The notes: generated by a model not told the origin, from the letters alone. Positions 1 through 8,739 are shown, numbered from the stretch's first letter. The stretch is 38,414 bases of DNA from an uncultured Arachnia sp. (GCA_947493705.1 CANLSH010000031.1:1-38414), one strand, 5' to 3'. Translations and numbers: made by a program.

Positions 1-122
1 ACATCTGGTGCGTGTACTGGATGTCCATATCCAGATGTAGGGGCGCCAGATCGCCCGATCCGGTGCGCCGCAGCCAGGGCAAGATTGATCAGTGGTTCCC
101 TAAGGCACAACGAAGGAGCAAC

Positions 123-782
123 ATGGCTGAGGAACCCCGCATCGTCCACGTGATGCGACATGGGCAGGTCCAAAACCCCAACGGCGTGCTGTACGGGCGG
201 TTGGACGGCTTTGGTCTCTCCGCACTCGGCCATGAGATGGCGGCGTTGCTGTCACGGAAGTGGGCTGAGGTGCCCCTGACCCACCTGAGATGTTCCCCGC
301 TCCAGCGGGCACGGGAGACGATGGCTCCCACAGCAGCTCTGTTCCCGGAGCTGGACGTGGTGACCGACGATCGGGTGATCGAGGCCGCCAACGCTTTCGA
401 GGGCAAGGTTTTCGGTGCCAGCAACAAGGCGCTGCGTGATCCCGGCATGCTGCGGCACGTGCTCAATCCACTGAAACCGAGCTGGGGCGAGCCGTACGTC
501 GATATCGCCGCACGCATGAGACTGGCGTTGACGGATGCCGCTGAATCGGCCGGAGAAGGTGGGCAGGCGCTGGTGGTTTCCCATCAACTTCCCATCTGGA
601 TCGCGCGGTGCGACGCCGAGGGCATCCCGTTCGCCCATGACCCCCGGCGCCGCCAGTGCACCCTGGCCTCCGTGACCTCCTTCACATTCCGCCGGGGTCG
701 CGTCACCTCCATCGAATACTCAGAACCCGCCCGAGAACTGCTCCCGGTCAGGGCAGGAAGAAAGTTCAGGGTTGGCACATGA
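123..782 (+). CDS. Histidine phosphatase family protein, first gene of the cytochrome c maturation cluster
   Basis: A 219-residue branch-2-like histidine phosphatase (phosphoglycerate mutase fold). The phospho-acceptor motif MRHGQ lies at residues 11-15, and the second conserved arginine block is SPLQRARET. An in-frame ORF runs upstream to position 12, but ATG 123 is preferred: GAAGGAG lies four bases upstream and the protein then begins directly before the first beta strand. The substrate cannot be read from the sequence. The stop overlaps the start of the next gene (ATGA). In mycobacteria a homologous phosphatase precedes the ResA-like, ccdA, resB and ccsA genes (Rv0525-Rv0529, from memory), so this order is a conserved actinobacterial arrangement. 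The reason for coupling a phosphatase to cytochrome assembly is not known to me. Confidence 0.9.
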   Translation: MAEEPRIVHVMRHGQVQNPNGVLYGRLDGFGLSALGHEMAALLSRKWAEVPLTHLRCSPLQRARETMAPTAALFPELDVVTDDRVIEAANAFEGKVFGASNKALRDPGMLRHVLNPLKPSWGEPYVDIAARMRLALTDAAESAGEGGQALVVSHQLPIWIARCDAEGIPFAHDPRRRQCTLASVTSFTFRRGRVTSIEYSEPARELLPVRAGRKFRVGT

Positions 783-1342
783 CTCGAACCCTCCTCGCCG
801 TACTCGCCGCCGTGGCATTGCTCACGGGTGGCTGCGGCAGCGACGTCGATGACACGAATTCCGACGGATTCATCGGCTTCGAGGAGGGCAACGGTTCTGT
901 GCTGATCCTGCCACCGGATGAACGGGAAGTGGCCCCCGAACTTGTCGGAGCCACCCTGGATGGAGGTGAGCTCTCCACCGCAGACTTCGCCGGCCAGGTG
1001 ATCGTACTGAACGTATGGGGTTCCTGGTGCGCGCCGTGCAGGGCTGAGGCCCCCGCGCTCGTGGCGGCTGCCGAGCAACTCCCGGACGTCCAGTTCATCG
1101 GTATCAACACCAAGGATCTTGATCCCGTTCCGGCCCGTGCCTTCGTGCGTTCCTTCGACGTCGGCTACCCCAACCTCTACGATCCGGACGGCGCGTTGCT
1201 TCTCGACTTCGGCCAGGTGCCGCCGAAAGCGATTCCCAGCACATTGGTCATCGATGAATCCGGTCGCGTCGCAGCACGCATGCTCGGGGAAGTCACCACC
1301 ACCGTCCTCACAGGCGTGGTGGAGGATGTGCGGGCAGGCTAG
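779..1342 (+). CDS. ResA-like thioredoxin-fold lipoprotein for cytochrome c maturation
   Basis: A 187-residue TlpA/ResA-type disulfide reductase. The N-terminus is a lipoprotein signal with a hydrophobic stretch ending LLTGGC (Cys19 would be lipidated), so the protein should sit on the outer face of the membrane. The active-site motif WCAPC is at residues 83-87, followed by the thioredoxin-fold cis-proline region near the sequence IPSTLVID. In System II cytochrome c biogenesis this protein keeps the apocytochrome haem-binding cysteines reduced, using electrons relayed by CcdA, which is encoded immediately downstream. The ATG overlaps the preceding stop by four bases and the stop abuts the ccdA start, so translation is probably coupled. 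Confidence 0.9.
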   Translation: MTRTLLAVLAAVALLTGGCGSDVDDTNSDGFIGFEEGNGSVLILPPDEREVAPELVGATLDGGELSTADFAGQVIVLNVWGSWCAPCRAEAPALVAAAEQLPDVQFIGINTKDLDPVPARAFVRSFDVGYPNLYDPDGALLLDFGQVPPKAIPSTLVIDESGRVAARMLGEVTTTVLTGVVEDVRAG

Positions 1343-2098
1343 ATGGTCGTCCTGGAAAGCTGGATCACCTCCGCTCTGGGATCCTCAATGCTGCTCGCGA
1401 TCCCCGTTGCGCTGCTGGCCGGCGTGGTGTCGTTTGCATCCCCGTGCGTGCTGCCGCTGCTGCCTGGCTACCTCTCCTACGCCTCCGGTCTCGGCGCCGC
1501 CCAGATCAGCGAGGGTACCGGAAACCGACGCGCTCTGATCCTGGGCACGACGGGATTCGTTCTCGGGTTTGCGGCGGTGTTTGTCCTGACCGGAGCCCTG
1601 TTCGGAAGTCTCGGGGGCTTTCTGCTGGATCACCAGCGCATCATCACAATGATTGCTGGCGGCTTCATCGTCGTGCTCGGTGCGGCCTTCATCGGTTGGC
1701 TGCCCATGCCCCCACAGATGCGGCTGTCCATGGTCCCCCGGATGGGTGTGGCCGCTTCGCCACTGCTGGGTCTGGCCTTCGGTCTGGGATGGACTCCCTG
1801 CATTGGCCCCACTCTCTCAGTGGTCCTCACTCTCGCGCTCACGGAGGGCTCTGCCGGCAAGGGCGCTGCGTTGGCCTTCGTCTACGCCCTCGGACTGGGT
1901 CTGCCCTTCCTGGTGTTCGCGTTCGCCTTCACTCGTCTCGGCCCCCATCTGGGTTGGTTGATGCGCCACCAGCGCACCATGCAGATCGTCGGGGGTGTGT
2001 TGCTCCTGGTGGTGGGTCTTTCCATGCTCACCGGGCTCTGGGACCTGGCCATGGGGCAACTGCGCAACTGGGTGTCCTCCTTCGGAACCATCCTGTGA
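1343..2098 (+). CDS. ccdA: Cytochrome c biogenesis protein CcdA (transmembrane thiol-disulfide carrier)
   Basis: A 251-residue polytopic membrane protein of the DsbD/CcdA family with about six hydrophobic segments. The two redox cysteines are visible: Cys35 in SFASPCVLPLLPGY and Cys153 in GWTPCIGPTLS, the positions expected at the start of the first and fourth helices. It moves reducing equivalents from cytoplasmic thioredoxin across the membrane to the ResA-like lipoprotein encoded just upstream. The ATG directly follows the previous stop codon, and the TGA overlaps the GTG start proposed for resB. Length and topology match the short bacterial CcdA form. Confidence 0.95.
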   Translation: MVVLESWITSALGSSMLLAIPVALLAGVVSFASPCVLPLLPGYLSYASGLGAAQISEGTGNRRALILGTTGFVLGFAAVFVLTGALFGSLGGFLLDHQRIITMIAGGFIVVLGAAFIGWLPMPPQMRLSMVPRMGVAASPLLGLAFGLGWTPCIGPTLSVVLTLALTEGSAGKGAALAFVYALGLGLPFLVFAFAFTRLGPHLGWLMRHQRTMQIVGGVLLLVVGLSMLTGLWDLAMGQLRNWVSSFGTIL

Positions 2099-3753
2099 GC
2101 CCCCGCAGCGCCTCCACTGCACCGGCGATGCGCACGACTGAGTTCCTTCGGTGGTGCTGGACACAGCTCACGAGCATGCGCACCGCCCTCATCCTGCTGT
2201 TCCTGCTCGCTCTGGCGGCGGTGCCCGGCTCGATGGTTCCGCAGTCCAGCATCTCGCCCATCGAGGTGTCGGACTTCAAGGACGCGAACCCTGTGCTGGA
2301 TGTCTTCTTCGAACCGCTCGGAATGTACAACGTCTACAGCTCGGTGTGGTTCTCGGCCATCTACCTGCTGTTGTTCGTGTCGTTGGTGGGATGCATCCTG
2401 CCGCGCATCACGCTGTATGCCCGATCCCTCACCAAACCTCCGCCCTCGCTGCCGGCGCGCCCGGACCGGCTCCCGGTCAACGAACGCACAGCACTGCCCG
2501 GGCGCACCGAGGATGCGCTGGAGCGTGCCGAGGGTTGGCTGCGATCCAAGCGGTACCGGACCCGTCGTTTCGCCGACGGTGTCAGCGCTGAACGGGGCTA
2601 TTCACGAGAGGCCGGCAATCTCGTCTTCCACTGCGGCCTCGTCGTTCTGCTGATCGGGCTGGCGTGGTCCAGTCTCCTGGGATTCAGGGGCAGCGCCATC
2701 GTGGTGGAGGGCAAATCGTTCAGCAACTCCATCACCCAGTACGACGAGTTCACCTCCGGTGGATGGCGCGATACCGACCGCCTGGAGGCGTTCACCATCA
2801 CCGTCGACGAGTTCCATACGGAGTTCGAGACGGGCGATGTGCAGAGGGGGGCGGCGCGCCGCTTCGACGCTGATGTCACCTTCACCGCTGACGGTGAGAG
2901 CCGTGAGGAACTGATTCAGGTCAACAAACCACTCACCACGGACGGAGGAACACAGATCAACCTGTTGGGCCACGGGTATGCCCCTTACGTCACCGTCACC
3001 GATGGTAATGGCGATCTTGCATTCTCGGGGCCTGTGGTGTTCCTGCCCCAGGACGGCAATTTCTCCTCCGTCGGCGTCGTGAAGGTGCCAGACGCCCGGC
3101 CTGAGCGGCTTGCGTTCGAAGGTTTCTTCTTCCCCACGGCGGTCCTGGATGAGCAGGGCCCCCGCTCGGTGTTCCCGGATGCGGCCAATCCGGAACTCTT
3201 CCTGAATGCCTGGAGGGGCGAACCTGCGCAGGAGACGGGGATTCCGCAGAACGTGTACTCACTCGATACAGAAGGGCTGGAGCCGGTCGCGGGGGACGGC
3301 GACGAGAGGTTGCGCGTCCAGCTCACCCCCGAAACCGGCATCACGTTGCCCGATGGCCTCGGCACCGTGTCCTTCGACGGATGGTCACGCTGGGTCAAGT
3401 TGCAGGTCAGCCAAACACCCGGCAACACGCTCACACTGGTCTCGTTGCTGGTTGCTGTGGCCGGACTGTGCGTGAGCCTGTTCGTGCGGCCCCGTCGTCT
3501 TTTCGTCAGGGTTGACGGCACGGAGGCCGTGGTGGGTGGACTTGACCGTACCGACGCGGCCACCGGGCTCGAGGAGGAAGTCGCTGATCTGACCCGTGCG
3601 GTGGGTGACGTTGCGCCAGGGAAGGGCAATGAGGTTGGGGACACCGTGGAACACGCGGCACAATGGGTGAGCCACGGCTCGACACAATCGAGCACGGACT
3701 CGGCACAAATCAGAGCCACCGCTGGTGCAGACGAGAAAGGAACTGGTGTATGA
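2095..3753 (+). CDS. resB: Cytochrome c biogenesis protein ResB
   Basis: A ResB/Ccs1-family membrane protein, 552 residues from GTG 2095 (541 from the alternative ATG 2128). GTG 2095 is chosen because it overlaps the ccdA stop as GTGA, the junction style used through this operon. The N-terminal third holds the expected hydrophobic helices (starting at MRTALILLFLLALAAVPGS and around the block SSVWFSAIYLLLFVSLVG). A long extracytoplasmic domain follows, then a last helix near NTLTLVSLLVAVAGLCVSL and an acidic cytoplasmic tail. ResB and CcsB together form the System II haem export and cytochrome c synthetase complex. The tail after the last helix is low complexity and probably flexible. Confidence 0.93.
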   Translation: MSPRSASTAPAMRTTEFLRWCWTQLTSMRTALILLFLLALAAVPGSMVPQSSISPIEVSDFKDANPVLDVFFEPLGMYNVYSSVWFSAIYLLLFVSLVGCILPRITLYARSLTKPPPSLPARPDRLPVNERTALPGRTEDALERAEGWLRSKRYRTRRFADGVSAERGYSREAGNLVFHCGLVVLLIGLAWSSLLGFRGSAIVVEGKSFSNSITQYDEFTSGGWRDTDRLEAFTITVDEFHTEFETGDVQRGAARRFDADVTFTADGESREELIQVNKPLTTDGGTQINLLGHGYAPYVTVTDGNGDLAFSGPVVFLPQDGNFSSVGVVKVPDARPERLAFEGFFFPTAVLDEQGPRSVFPDAANPELFLNAWRGEPAQETGIPQNVYSLDTEGLEPVAGDGDERLRVQLTPETGITLPDGLGTVSFDGWSRWVKLQVSQTPGNTLTLVSLLVAVAGLCVSLFVRPRRLFVRVDGTEAVVGGLDRTDAATGLEEEVADLTRAVGDVAPGKGNEVGDTVEHAAQWVSHGSTQSSTDSAQIRATAGADEKGTGV

Positions 3754-4649
3754 CCGTATCCGAACTGTCTGACCTCTCGATGGTGGCCGCAGCGGTCGCG
3801 TACTTGGTGGCATTCTTCCTTCACAGTGGGGAATGGGCCTCCGCACGGGGCCTGGCCACCACGCGCCCCGTCGACGGATCCGAGGATCCCTCCCGCATCC
3901 GAGTGGATCTGCTGGGTCGCCTCGCCGTCGGTGTGACGGTGCTTGCGTTCCTGGTGCATGCGCTGGCGGTGGTCACCCGTGGGCTGGCCGCCGAACGTTG
4001 GCCGTGGGGCAACATGTACGAGTTCGTCACCGCCTCCCTCATGTTCGCCGTTCTCGCCTATCTGATCGCTGTGTGGAAGCTGGGAGGAAGGTGGTTGGGC
4101 ATCGGCGTCACACTGCTGGCCGCGGTGGGGCTGGGGGCCGCCGTCACAGTGTTCTACGTCGACGTGGCACCCCTGGTGCCGGCCCTGCACTCAGTGTGGT
4201 TCATCATCCATATCGTGGCCGCCGCCATCTCCGGCGCTGCCTTCAACATCGGTGCCATCGCCTCGGTCCTCTATCTGCTGCGCAAAAGGGTGGAGGCCGG
4301 CGCAGCGCCGGTTCGTGGCTATCTGGCGAAGCTCCCGACTGCCGCCAAGCTTGACGTCTTCGCCTACCGACTGCACGCCTTCGCATTTCCGCTCTGGACC
4401 TTCACCGTCGCCGCCGGAGCCATCTGGGCGCAGTACGCATGGGGACGATTCTGGAACTGGGACCCCAAGGAGACATGGTCGTTTGTCACCTGGGTGATCT
4501 ACGCAGCGTATCTGCATGCCCGCGCCACGGCGGGGTGGAAGGGCACTCCCGCCGCGATCATCGCCATCATTGGGGTTGCCTCCTTCTGGTTCAACTTCGT
4601 TGGAGTGAACCTCCTCTTCAGCGGTCTGCATTCCTACGCGGGGATCTGA
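3750..4649 (+). CDS. ccsB: Cytochrome c synthetase subunit CcsB (CcsA/ResC family)
   Basis: A 299-residue polytopic haem-handling protein. The diagnostic tryptophan-rich motif is present as WGRFWNWDPKETWS, close to the canonical WWD haem-binding segment, and WGNMYEFVTAS lies in the region before it. Conserved histidines occur in helices on either side (for example in HSVWFIIHIVAAA and in AYLHARATA). It partners ResB to present haem and attach it to apocytochrome CxxCH motifs outside the membrane. ATG 3750 overlaps the resB stop (ATGA). This completes a five-gene operon with every junction overlapping or abutting. Confidence 0.95.
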   Translation: MTVSELSDLSMVAAAVAYLVAFFLHSGEWASARGLATTRPVDGSEDPSRIRVDLLGRLAVGVTVLAFLVHALAVVTRGLAAERWPWGNMYEFVTASLMFAVLAYLIAVWKLGGRWLGIGVTLLAAVGLGAAVTVFYVDVAPLVPALHSVWFIIHIVAAAISGAAFNIGAIASVLYLLRKRVEAGAAPVRGYLAKLPTAAKLDVFAYRLHAFAFPLWTFTVAAGAIWAQYAWGRFWNWDPKETWSFVTWVIYAAYLHARATAGWKGTPAAIIAIIGVASFWFNFVGVNLLFSGLHSYAGI

Positions 4650-4659
4650 CGGGCGCGCG

Positions 4660-6114
4660 ATGAGTGAGTCCGAAACCCAGTGGTTGGTGGACCTCTACGA
4701 GGAACACGGCACGAGCCTTCACCGGCTCGTCGTGATGTTGGGTGCCGAATCCGAATCGCGAGACATTCTGCGCGGCGCCCTGATCGGGCTCTCTCGTCGA
4801 GCGCATCGACTCGTCGACCCGCTGGAGAGGGTGGAGTTCCTCGCTGAGGAGGTGGTGCACGACGCGCGGAGCGCCCGAGGCCCTACGGGTTCGCTGGCGC
4901 TGCCCGAGCTGAGTGATGCCCGACAGCAGGAGGTTCAGGACGCCATCGCCGCACTGCCGGTGCGCTTCGGCGAGGTGCTGGTGATCAGTCACTTCCTCTC
5001 CATCTTCGGACCCGAGCTCGCGGGGATTCTGAGGATGACAGTGCGCTCGTCGAACCATCGGTTGGAGGAAGGACTGAACCGTCTTCGCCTGCAGCTGCGC
5101 GACACTGACCCCGCTGGCGCATCGGCGGTCATTGATTCACTCTCAGCAGAGGTGACCAGCACCCTGCGTGCTTCCGCAAGGCTGGTGCAGCCACCAAGCA
5201 CGGAAACTCTCGAAGCAGAACTGCGCGGCCTGAACGGCGCAACGCGCACGGGGGTGGGATGGACAATTTTCGTCCCTGTTCTCATGGGGGCGCTCGGACT
5301 GGGTTTCTGGCTCGCCGCGGCCACAGCACCGGGAATGGTCGAGGAGGCAGTCCCGACGGCTCGCCCTGCGGCAGTGCCGACGGCGTCGTCGTCGCGATCA
5401 CTCCCCGCCCAGGTGAGGGCTGTGCCCGTCTATTACGTGGCTGGCTCCGATCTGGCCCTGTACAGAGAACTGCGTGACCTCGCAGCAACGGGAAACTTGG
5501 TGCGAGCCGCGATTGAGTCCCTCTTCGTGGTGCCGCCACTGGACCCGGACTACGACTCGCTGTGGAGCACCGGACGTCTGATCGACGCCGAGTTGACCGG
5601 TCATGAGCTCACACTCGATCTGTCTGCATCAGCGTTCGAGGGCCTGACGGCGCCACAGCGGGCGCAGGCGGCTGTTGACCAGATGGTCTACACCGCGAGT
5701 GAGCTGCTGGGGGATCCCGAGCTCAGAGTGCTGTTCCTCTCCGACGGAGGTCAACCTCCTGAACTCTTCCAGAGCGACGAGGGGTTTGGGCGTCAGGGAC
5801 TCCAGCCGATGCCGGCACTGTGGTTCTCGTCGCCGCAGAACAAGGCGAAGGTGGACAGCGGCCAGTTGATGATCCGAGGCACCGTCAAACCGGAGGCAAC
5901 AGCGCCGTTGCTGCGCATCATGGACCAGGATGGCAACGTCGTGCACAGCCTCACCGCCCAGACATCCACGGATCCGGACGCTCAGGGATGGCGCCCCTGG
6001 TCCGTGTCGGTTCCGGTGACCCCTGGGGAGTACTCTTTGGTCGCCACCACCCAGGTGGCCACCGATACCGGCCTCAAATCCATCTCGGAGAACAAGTCCA
6101 TCACCGTGTCATGA
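4660..6114 (+). CDS. Degenerate ECF-sigma-like region fused through one membrane helix to GerMN and Gmad2 domains
   Basis: A 484-residue protein of unusual architecture. Residues 1-65 resemble sigma region 2 (starting LVDLYEEHGTSLHRLV). Residues 93-146 resemble sigma region 4 (ALPVRFGEVLVISHF, then a helix-turn-helix-like stretch with MTVRSSNHRLEEGLNRLR). One hydrophobic helix spans about 201-222. A proline/alanine linker leads to a GerMN-type domain (about 255-365: VPVYYV, LYRE, PPLDPDYDSLW, LTLDLS, VDQMVYT) and an immunoglobulin-like Gmad2 domain (about 385-484: PALWFSSPQNKAKVDSG). Established: GerMN and Gmad2 occur in spore-germination and lipoprotein contexts, and sigma regions 2 and 4 bind core polymerase and promoters. 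Inference: a membrane-tethered regulator or former sigma factor whose outer domains sense the envelope. The region-2 core is weak, so polymerase binding may be lost. It lies 10 bases after ccsB. Confidence 0.75.
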   Translation: MSESETQWLVDLYEEHGTSLHRLVVMLGAESESRDILRGALIGLSRRAHRLVDPLERVEFLAEEVVHDARSARGPTGSLALPELSDARQQEVQDAIAALPVRFGEVLVISHFLSIFGPELAGILRMTVRSSNHRLEEGLNRLRLQLRDTDPAGASAVIDSLSAEVTSTLRASARLVQPPSTETLEAELRGLNGATRTGVGWTIFVPVLMGALGLGFWLAAATAPGMVEEAVPTARPAAVPTASSSRSLPAQVRAVPVYYVAGSDLALYRELRDLAATGNLVRAAIESLFVVPPLDPDYDSLWSTGRLIDAELTGHELTLDLSASAFEGLTAPQRAQAAVDQMVYTASELLGDPELRVLFLSDGGQPPELFQSDEGFGRQGLQPMPALWFSSPQNKAKVDSGQLMIRGTVKPEATAPLLRIMDQDGNVVHSLTAQTSTDPDAQGWRPWSVSVPVTPGEYSLVATTQVATDTGLKSISENKSITVS

Positions 6115-6136
6115 GGGATGCAGCGATCCGGGCCAC

Positions 6137-6895
6137 TCACCGAGTGCCCACCCACGCAGCAGCTCGCACCAGCAGCGCGGTGGGCACGAAGCGCGAGAGC
6201 TTCGAGAGAACCTTGTTGCCGAAGCCGTCCACGACGTAGGGCTTGCCAGCGCGTAGCGCGTCGAAAGTGGTGGCAACCACCTGCTCCGGGCTTCGGCGCT
6301 GCTTCATGACGTCACCGTTGCCAGCGTTGTCGAAGAAGGACGTGTCGGTGGGACCCGGACAGATGCACACCACCCGAACGCCGGTGCCCTCCATCTCGCC
6401 CCACAGACTCGAAGTGAAACTCAGGACGTAGGACTTGGTGGCGGCGTAGGTGGCCATCTGCGGCATGGGTTGGAAGGCGGCAAGGCTTGCCACGTTGATG
6501 ATGGTGCCCGTGCTGTTGGCGACCATCTTCGGGAGGACGGCGTGTGTCAGTTGCGTCAGCGCGACGACGTTGAGCTCGACCTCATTGACAATTCGTTCGC
6601 GCTCCAATTCACCCAACGCACCCATGGTGCCGAAGCCAGCATTGTTGACGAGGGTGTGGATTTCCAGCTCATCCAGCTTCTCAATCAGTGTGGAGCGTTC
6701 CGCAGGATCGGACAGGTTACACGGCAGGATCATGGTCTCGATCCCGTGGGATGCCAACAGTTGTGAGGCAAGGACCTCCATCTTGTCGACGCTGCGCGCC
6801 ACCAGGATCACATGGAATCCCTGACTCGCAAGCTCACGTGCATACGCCTCGCCCAGGCCGCCCGAAGCGCCTGTCACCACTGCCCAACTGCTCAT
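6137..6895 (-). CDS. Short-chain dehydrogenase/reductase (SDR)
   Basis: A 252-residue classical SDR. The cofactor-binding glycine motif TGASGGLG is at residues 8-15, NNAG follows the fourth strand, the catalytic serine lies in INVASLAAF, and the Tyr-x3-Lys pair is YAATK. The arginine in ARSVDK after the second strand favours NADPH. The protein resembles bacterial SDRs of the DltE/YqjQ-like group but the substrate is not predictable. It is transcribed divergently from mtr across a 44-base gap that contains an inverted repeat. The 3' end converges on the sigma/GerMN gene, with 22 bases between them. Confidence 0.9.
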   Translation of the reverse strand: MSSWAVVTGASGGLGEAYARELASQGFHVILVARSVDKMEVLASQLLASHGIETMILPCNLSDPAERSTLIEKLDELEIHTLVNNAGFGTMGALGELERERIVNEVELNVVALTQLTHAVLPKMVANSTGTIINVASLAAFQPMPQMATYAATKSYVLSFTSSLWGEMEGTGVRVVCICPGPTDTSFFDNAGNGDVMKQRRSPEQVVATTFDALRAGKPYVVDGFGNKVLSKLSRFVPTALLVRAAAWVGTR

Positions 6896-6897
6896 AG

Positions 6898-6920
6898 CGC
6901 CAACTCTACTGGGGTTGGCG
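6898..6920. promoter_or_regulatory. Inverted repeat in the divergent SDR/mtr promoter gap
   Basis: Perfect 7-bp arms CGCCAAC and GTTGGCG, separated by nine bases, fill half of the 44-base gap between the SDR start and the mtr start. The position fits a shared operator for divergent genes. No matching regulator is encoded next to it, and an uncharacterised hairpin in the 5' leader is an alternative. Confidence 0.35.
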
Positions 6921-6939
6921 GGCGTGCCATGATGGTCGT

Positions 6940-8352
6940 ATGCAGCATTTCGACGTGGCCGTCATCGGATCCGGCTCGGGCAACTCACTCATCGACGAGC
7001 GATTCTCCGGCCTCCAGGTGGCTCTCATCGACGACAACGAGGAGTTCGGTGGGACATGTCTCAACCGGGGCTGCATCCCCACGAAGATGTTTGTTCTTCC
7101 CGCTGATCACGCGGTCAGCCCTGACGAGGCGGCCCGCCTCGGGGTGAGCCTGCGATTCGAAGGAGCCGACTGGCCGGGCATCAGGGACAGAATCTTTGGA
7201 CGCATTGATCCCATTTCCGTCGGAGGCCTTGGCTTTCGGAAGCGCAGTGCCAACGTCACTGTCTTCCTGAACCAGGCCAGCTTCGTGGATGCCCACACCT
7301 TGCAGGTGGGAGATGTGCAGATCACGGCGGATCAGATCGTCATTGCGACGGGATCCCGGCCCCGACTTCTCGATGTGGATGTGCCGGAGGATCTTCAGGA
7401 GCACATTCACACCTCGGACGACATCATGCGGCTCGACACGCTTCCCCGTCGTCTGATCATTCTGGGGGCTGGTTTTATCGCGGCCGAATTCGCCCACATC
7501 TTCGCGGGCCTCGGTAGTGACGTCACGGTGATCAATCGCTCAGATGTGGTGCTGCGCGACGAGGACGAGGATGTCAGCGCCGCATTCGCCCATGCATTGT
7601 CCCAGCGGGTGAAGTTGCGGCTGAACCAGAAGGTGGATGCCGTCGAGTACGGCACGGCCGGTGAGGTCCAGGTGGTCACGACGGATCGCAATGGCGTCGA
7701 GTATGTCTATTTCGCCGACACCGTTCTGGTGGCCACGGGGCGTATCCGCAATTCTGAGTCGCTGAACCTGGAGGCGGCCGGGGTGGAGGTGCTCAAGGAT
7801 GGTCAGATCCGCGTCGATGCCCAGCAGCGCACCAGCGTTCCGCACATCTGGGCACTGGGGGATGTGTCCTCGGACTACCTCCTGAAGCATGTGGCGAACG
7901 CGGAGGCGCGGACCGTGCAGCACAACCTCGTGGCTGCTGATGACGATCTTGTCTCCACCGATCATCGCTATGTTCCGCACGCCGTGTTCTCCCATCCGCA
8001 GATCGCGGCAGTGGGGGCCACGGAACAGCAGTTGCGCGAGTGGGGAACACCGTATGTGGCGACGCATCAGCGCTACTCCGACGTGGCCTACGGCTGGGCC
8101 ATGGAGGACGAGGGACACTTCATCAAGCTGCTGGCCGATCCACGGAATTGGAGGCTGCAGGGGGCCCACATCATCGGACCGCAGGCGTCCACCCTGATCC
8201 AGCCGCTCATCCAGGCCATGAGCTTTGGTCTCAGCGTGCCGGACATGGCACGTGGCCAGTACTGGATTCACCCGGCGCTGCCGGAAGTGATTGAGAATGC
8301 CCTGCTCAGCCTGATGGAGACCCAGAAGCGGGAAATCCTCGACTCTCAGTGA
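6940..8352 (+). CDS. mtr: Mycothione reductase
   Basis: A 470-residue flavoprotein disulfide reductase. The N-terminal FAD motif is VAVIGSGSGN and the redox-active disulfide lies in GGTCLNRGCIPTKM (Cys40 and Cys45). A second GxGxxA-type nucleotide-binding motif is IILGAGFIAAEFAHIFAGLG, the FAD-contacting block is IWALGDVSS, and the C-terminal catalytic His-Glu block is IHPALPEVIENALL. The GSGSGN motif and overall length fit mycothione reductase rather than lipoamide or mercuric reductase. It uses NADPH to reduce oxidised mycothiol and so maintains the thiol buffer made through MshD, encoded at 16682-17536. It is monocistronic, with a palindromic repeat starting 29 bases after the stop. Confidence 0.93.
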   Translation: MQHFDVAVIGSGSGNSLIDERFSGLQVALIDDNEEFGGTCLNRGCIPTKMFVLPADHAVSPDEAARLGVSLRFEGADWPGIRDRIFGRIDPISVGGLGFRKRSANVTVFLNQASFVDAHTLQVGDVQITADQIVIATGSRPRLLDVDVPEDLQEHIHTSDDIMRLDTLPRRLIILGAGFIAAEFAHIFAGLGSDVTVINRSDVVLRDEDEDVSAAFAHALSQRVKLRLNQKVDAVEYGTAGEVQVVTTDRNGVEYVYFADTVLVATGRIRNSESLNLEAAGVEVLKDGQIRVDAQQRTSVPHIWALGDVSSDYLLKHVANAEARTVQHNLVAADDDLVSTDHRYVPHAVFSHPQIAAVGATEQQLREWGTPYVATHQRYSDVAYGWAMEDEGHFIKLLADPRNWRLQGAHIIGPQASTLIQPLIQAMSFGLSVPDMARGQYWIHPALPEVIENALLSLMETQKREILDSQ

Positions 8353-8381
8353 AGTGTGTGCGTCAGCGCGAATCGCCGGAG

Positions 8382-8427
8382 ACAGTGGCAGAATGTGGTT
8401 GGACTACCAACCAGTATCTGCCACTGT
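8382..8427. repeat. Palindromic repeat, copy 1
   Basis: A 46-base hairpin: inner stem TGGTTGG / CCAACCA around the 4-base loop ACTA, a 3+3 base unpaired step, then 11 further perfect pairs (AGAC-type outer arm CAGTGGCAGA / TCTGCCACTG). Two related copies lie at 8853-8912 and 9465-9516. It starts 29 bases after the mtr stop and could act as a terminator, although no T-run follows on either strand. Confidence 0.8.
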
Positions 8428-8508
8428 TCCATCTGCGGAGCGACATGTGCAGCCAGACTTGCTTTCGCACACCCGTCAGTGGCGCCGAGTGTCAGTATCC
8501 TCGCTCGT

Positions 8509-8739
8509 ATGTTGACGGAAACTCTGGAGGTGCGGGACGTCCCGAGCACCGATGTCGCCGTGCTCCGCAAGCGCGCCTCCGCAAGCAAGATCTCGCTTTC
8601 GGCTTATCTCCGGGAGCTCATCCGGGATGATGCATCGCGGCTCGACATGGAGGAGGCGCTGTCCAGGATCGGCGCGCGAGAGAGCATCGGTGTAGAGGGT
8701 GAAGATATCCGGTCCTACATCGAAGCTGGTCGTCGGTAA
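8509..8739 (+). CDS. FitA/VapB-like ribbon-helix-helix antitoxin (orphan)
   Basis: A 76-residue protein starting MLTETLEVRDVP. The pattern of a beta strand followed by two helices (VAVLRKRASASKISLSAYLR) is typical of FitA/VapB-type DNA-binding antitoxins of VapC PIN-domain RNases. Family members normally sit directly upstream of, and bind, a VapC toxin, and also autorepress the operon. Here only the toxin start remains (next entry), so the gene appears orphaned. An in-frame extension up to 8356 would run through the palindrome and is rejected. Residues after about 45 are acidic and would be the toxin-neutralising tail. Confidence 0.8.
   Translation: MLTETLEVRDVPSTDVAVLRKRASASKISLSAYLRELIRDDASRLDMEEALSRIGARESIGVEGEDIRSYIEAGRR

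Noticed and set aside
1..122. Tail of an upstream gene, and an inverted repeat ACATCTGG (1-8) / CCAGATGT (31-38)
   Set aside because: Too little sequence to identify an upstream product; the repeat is short and cut by the window edge.
2985..4190. A 401-codon open frame on the minus strand across resB and ccsB
   Set aside because: It is antisense to two clearly recognisable membrane proteins and its translation is low-complexity; a high-GC shadow frame.
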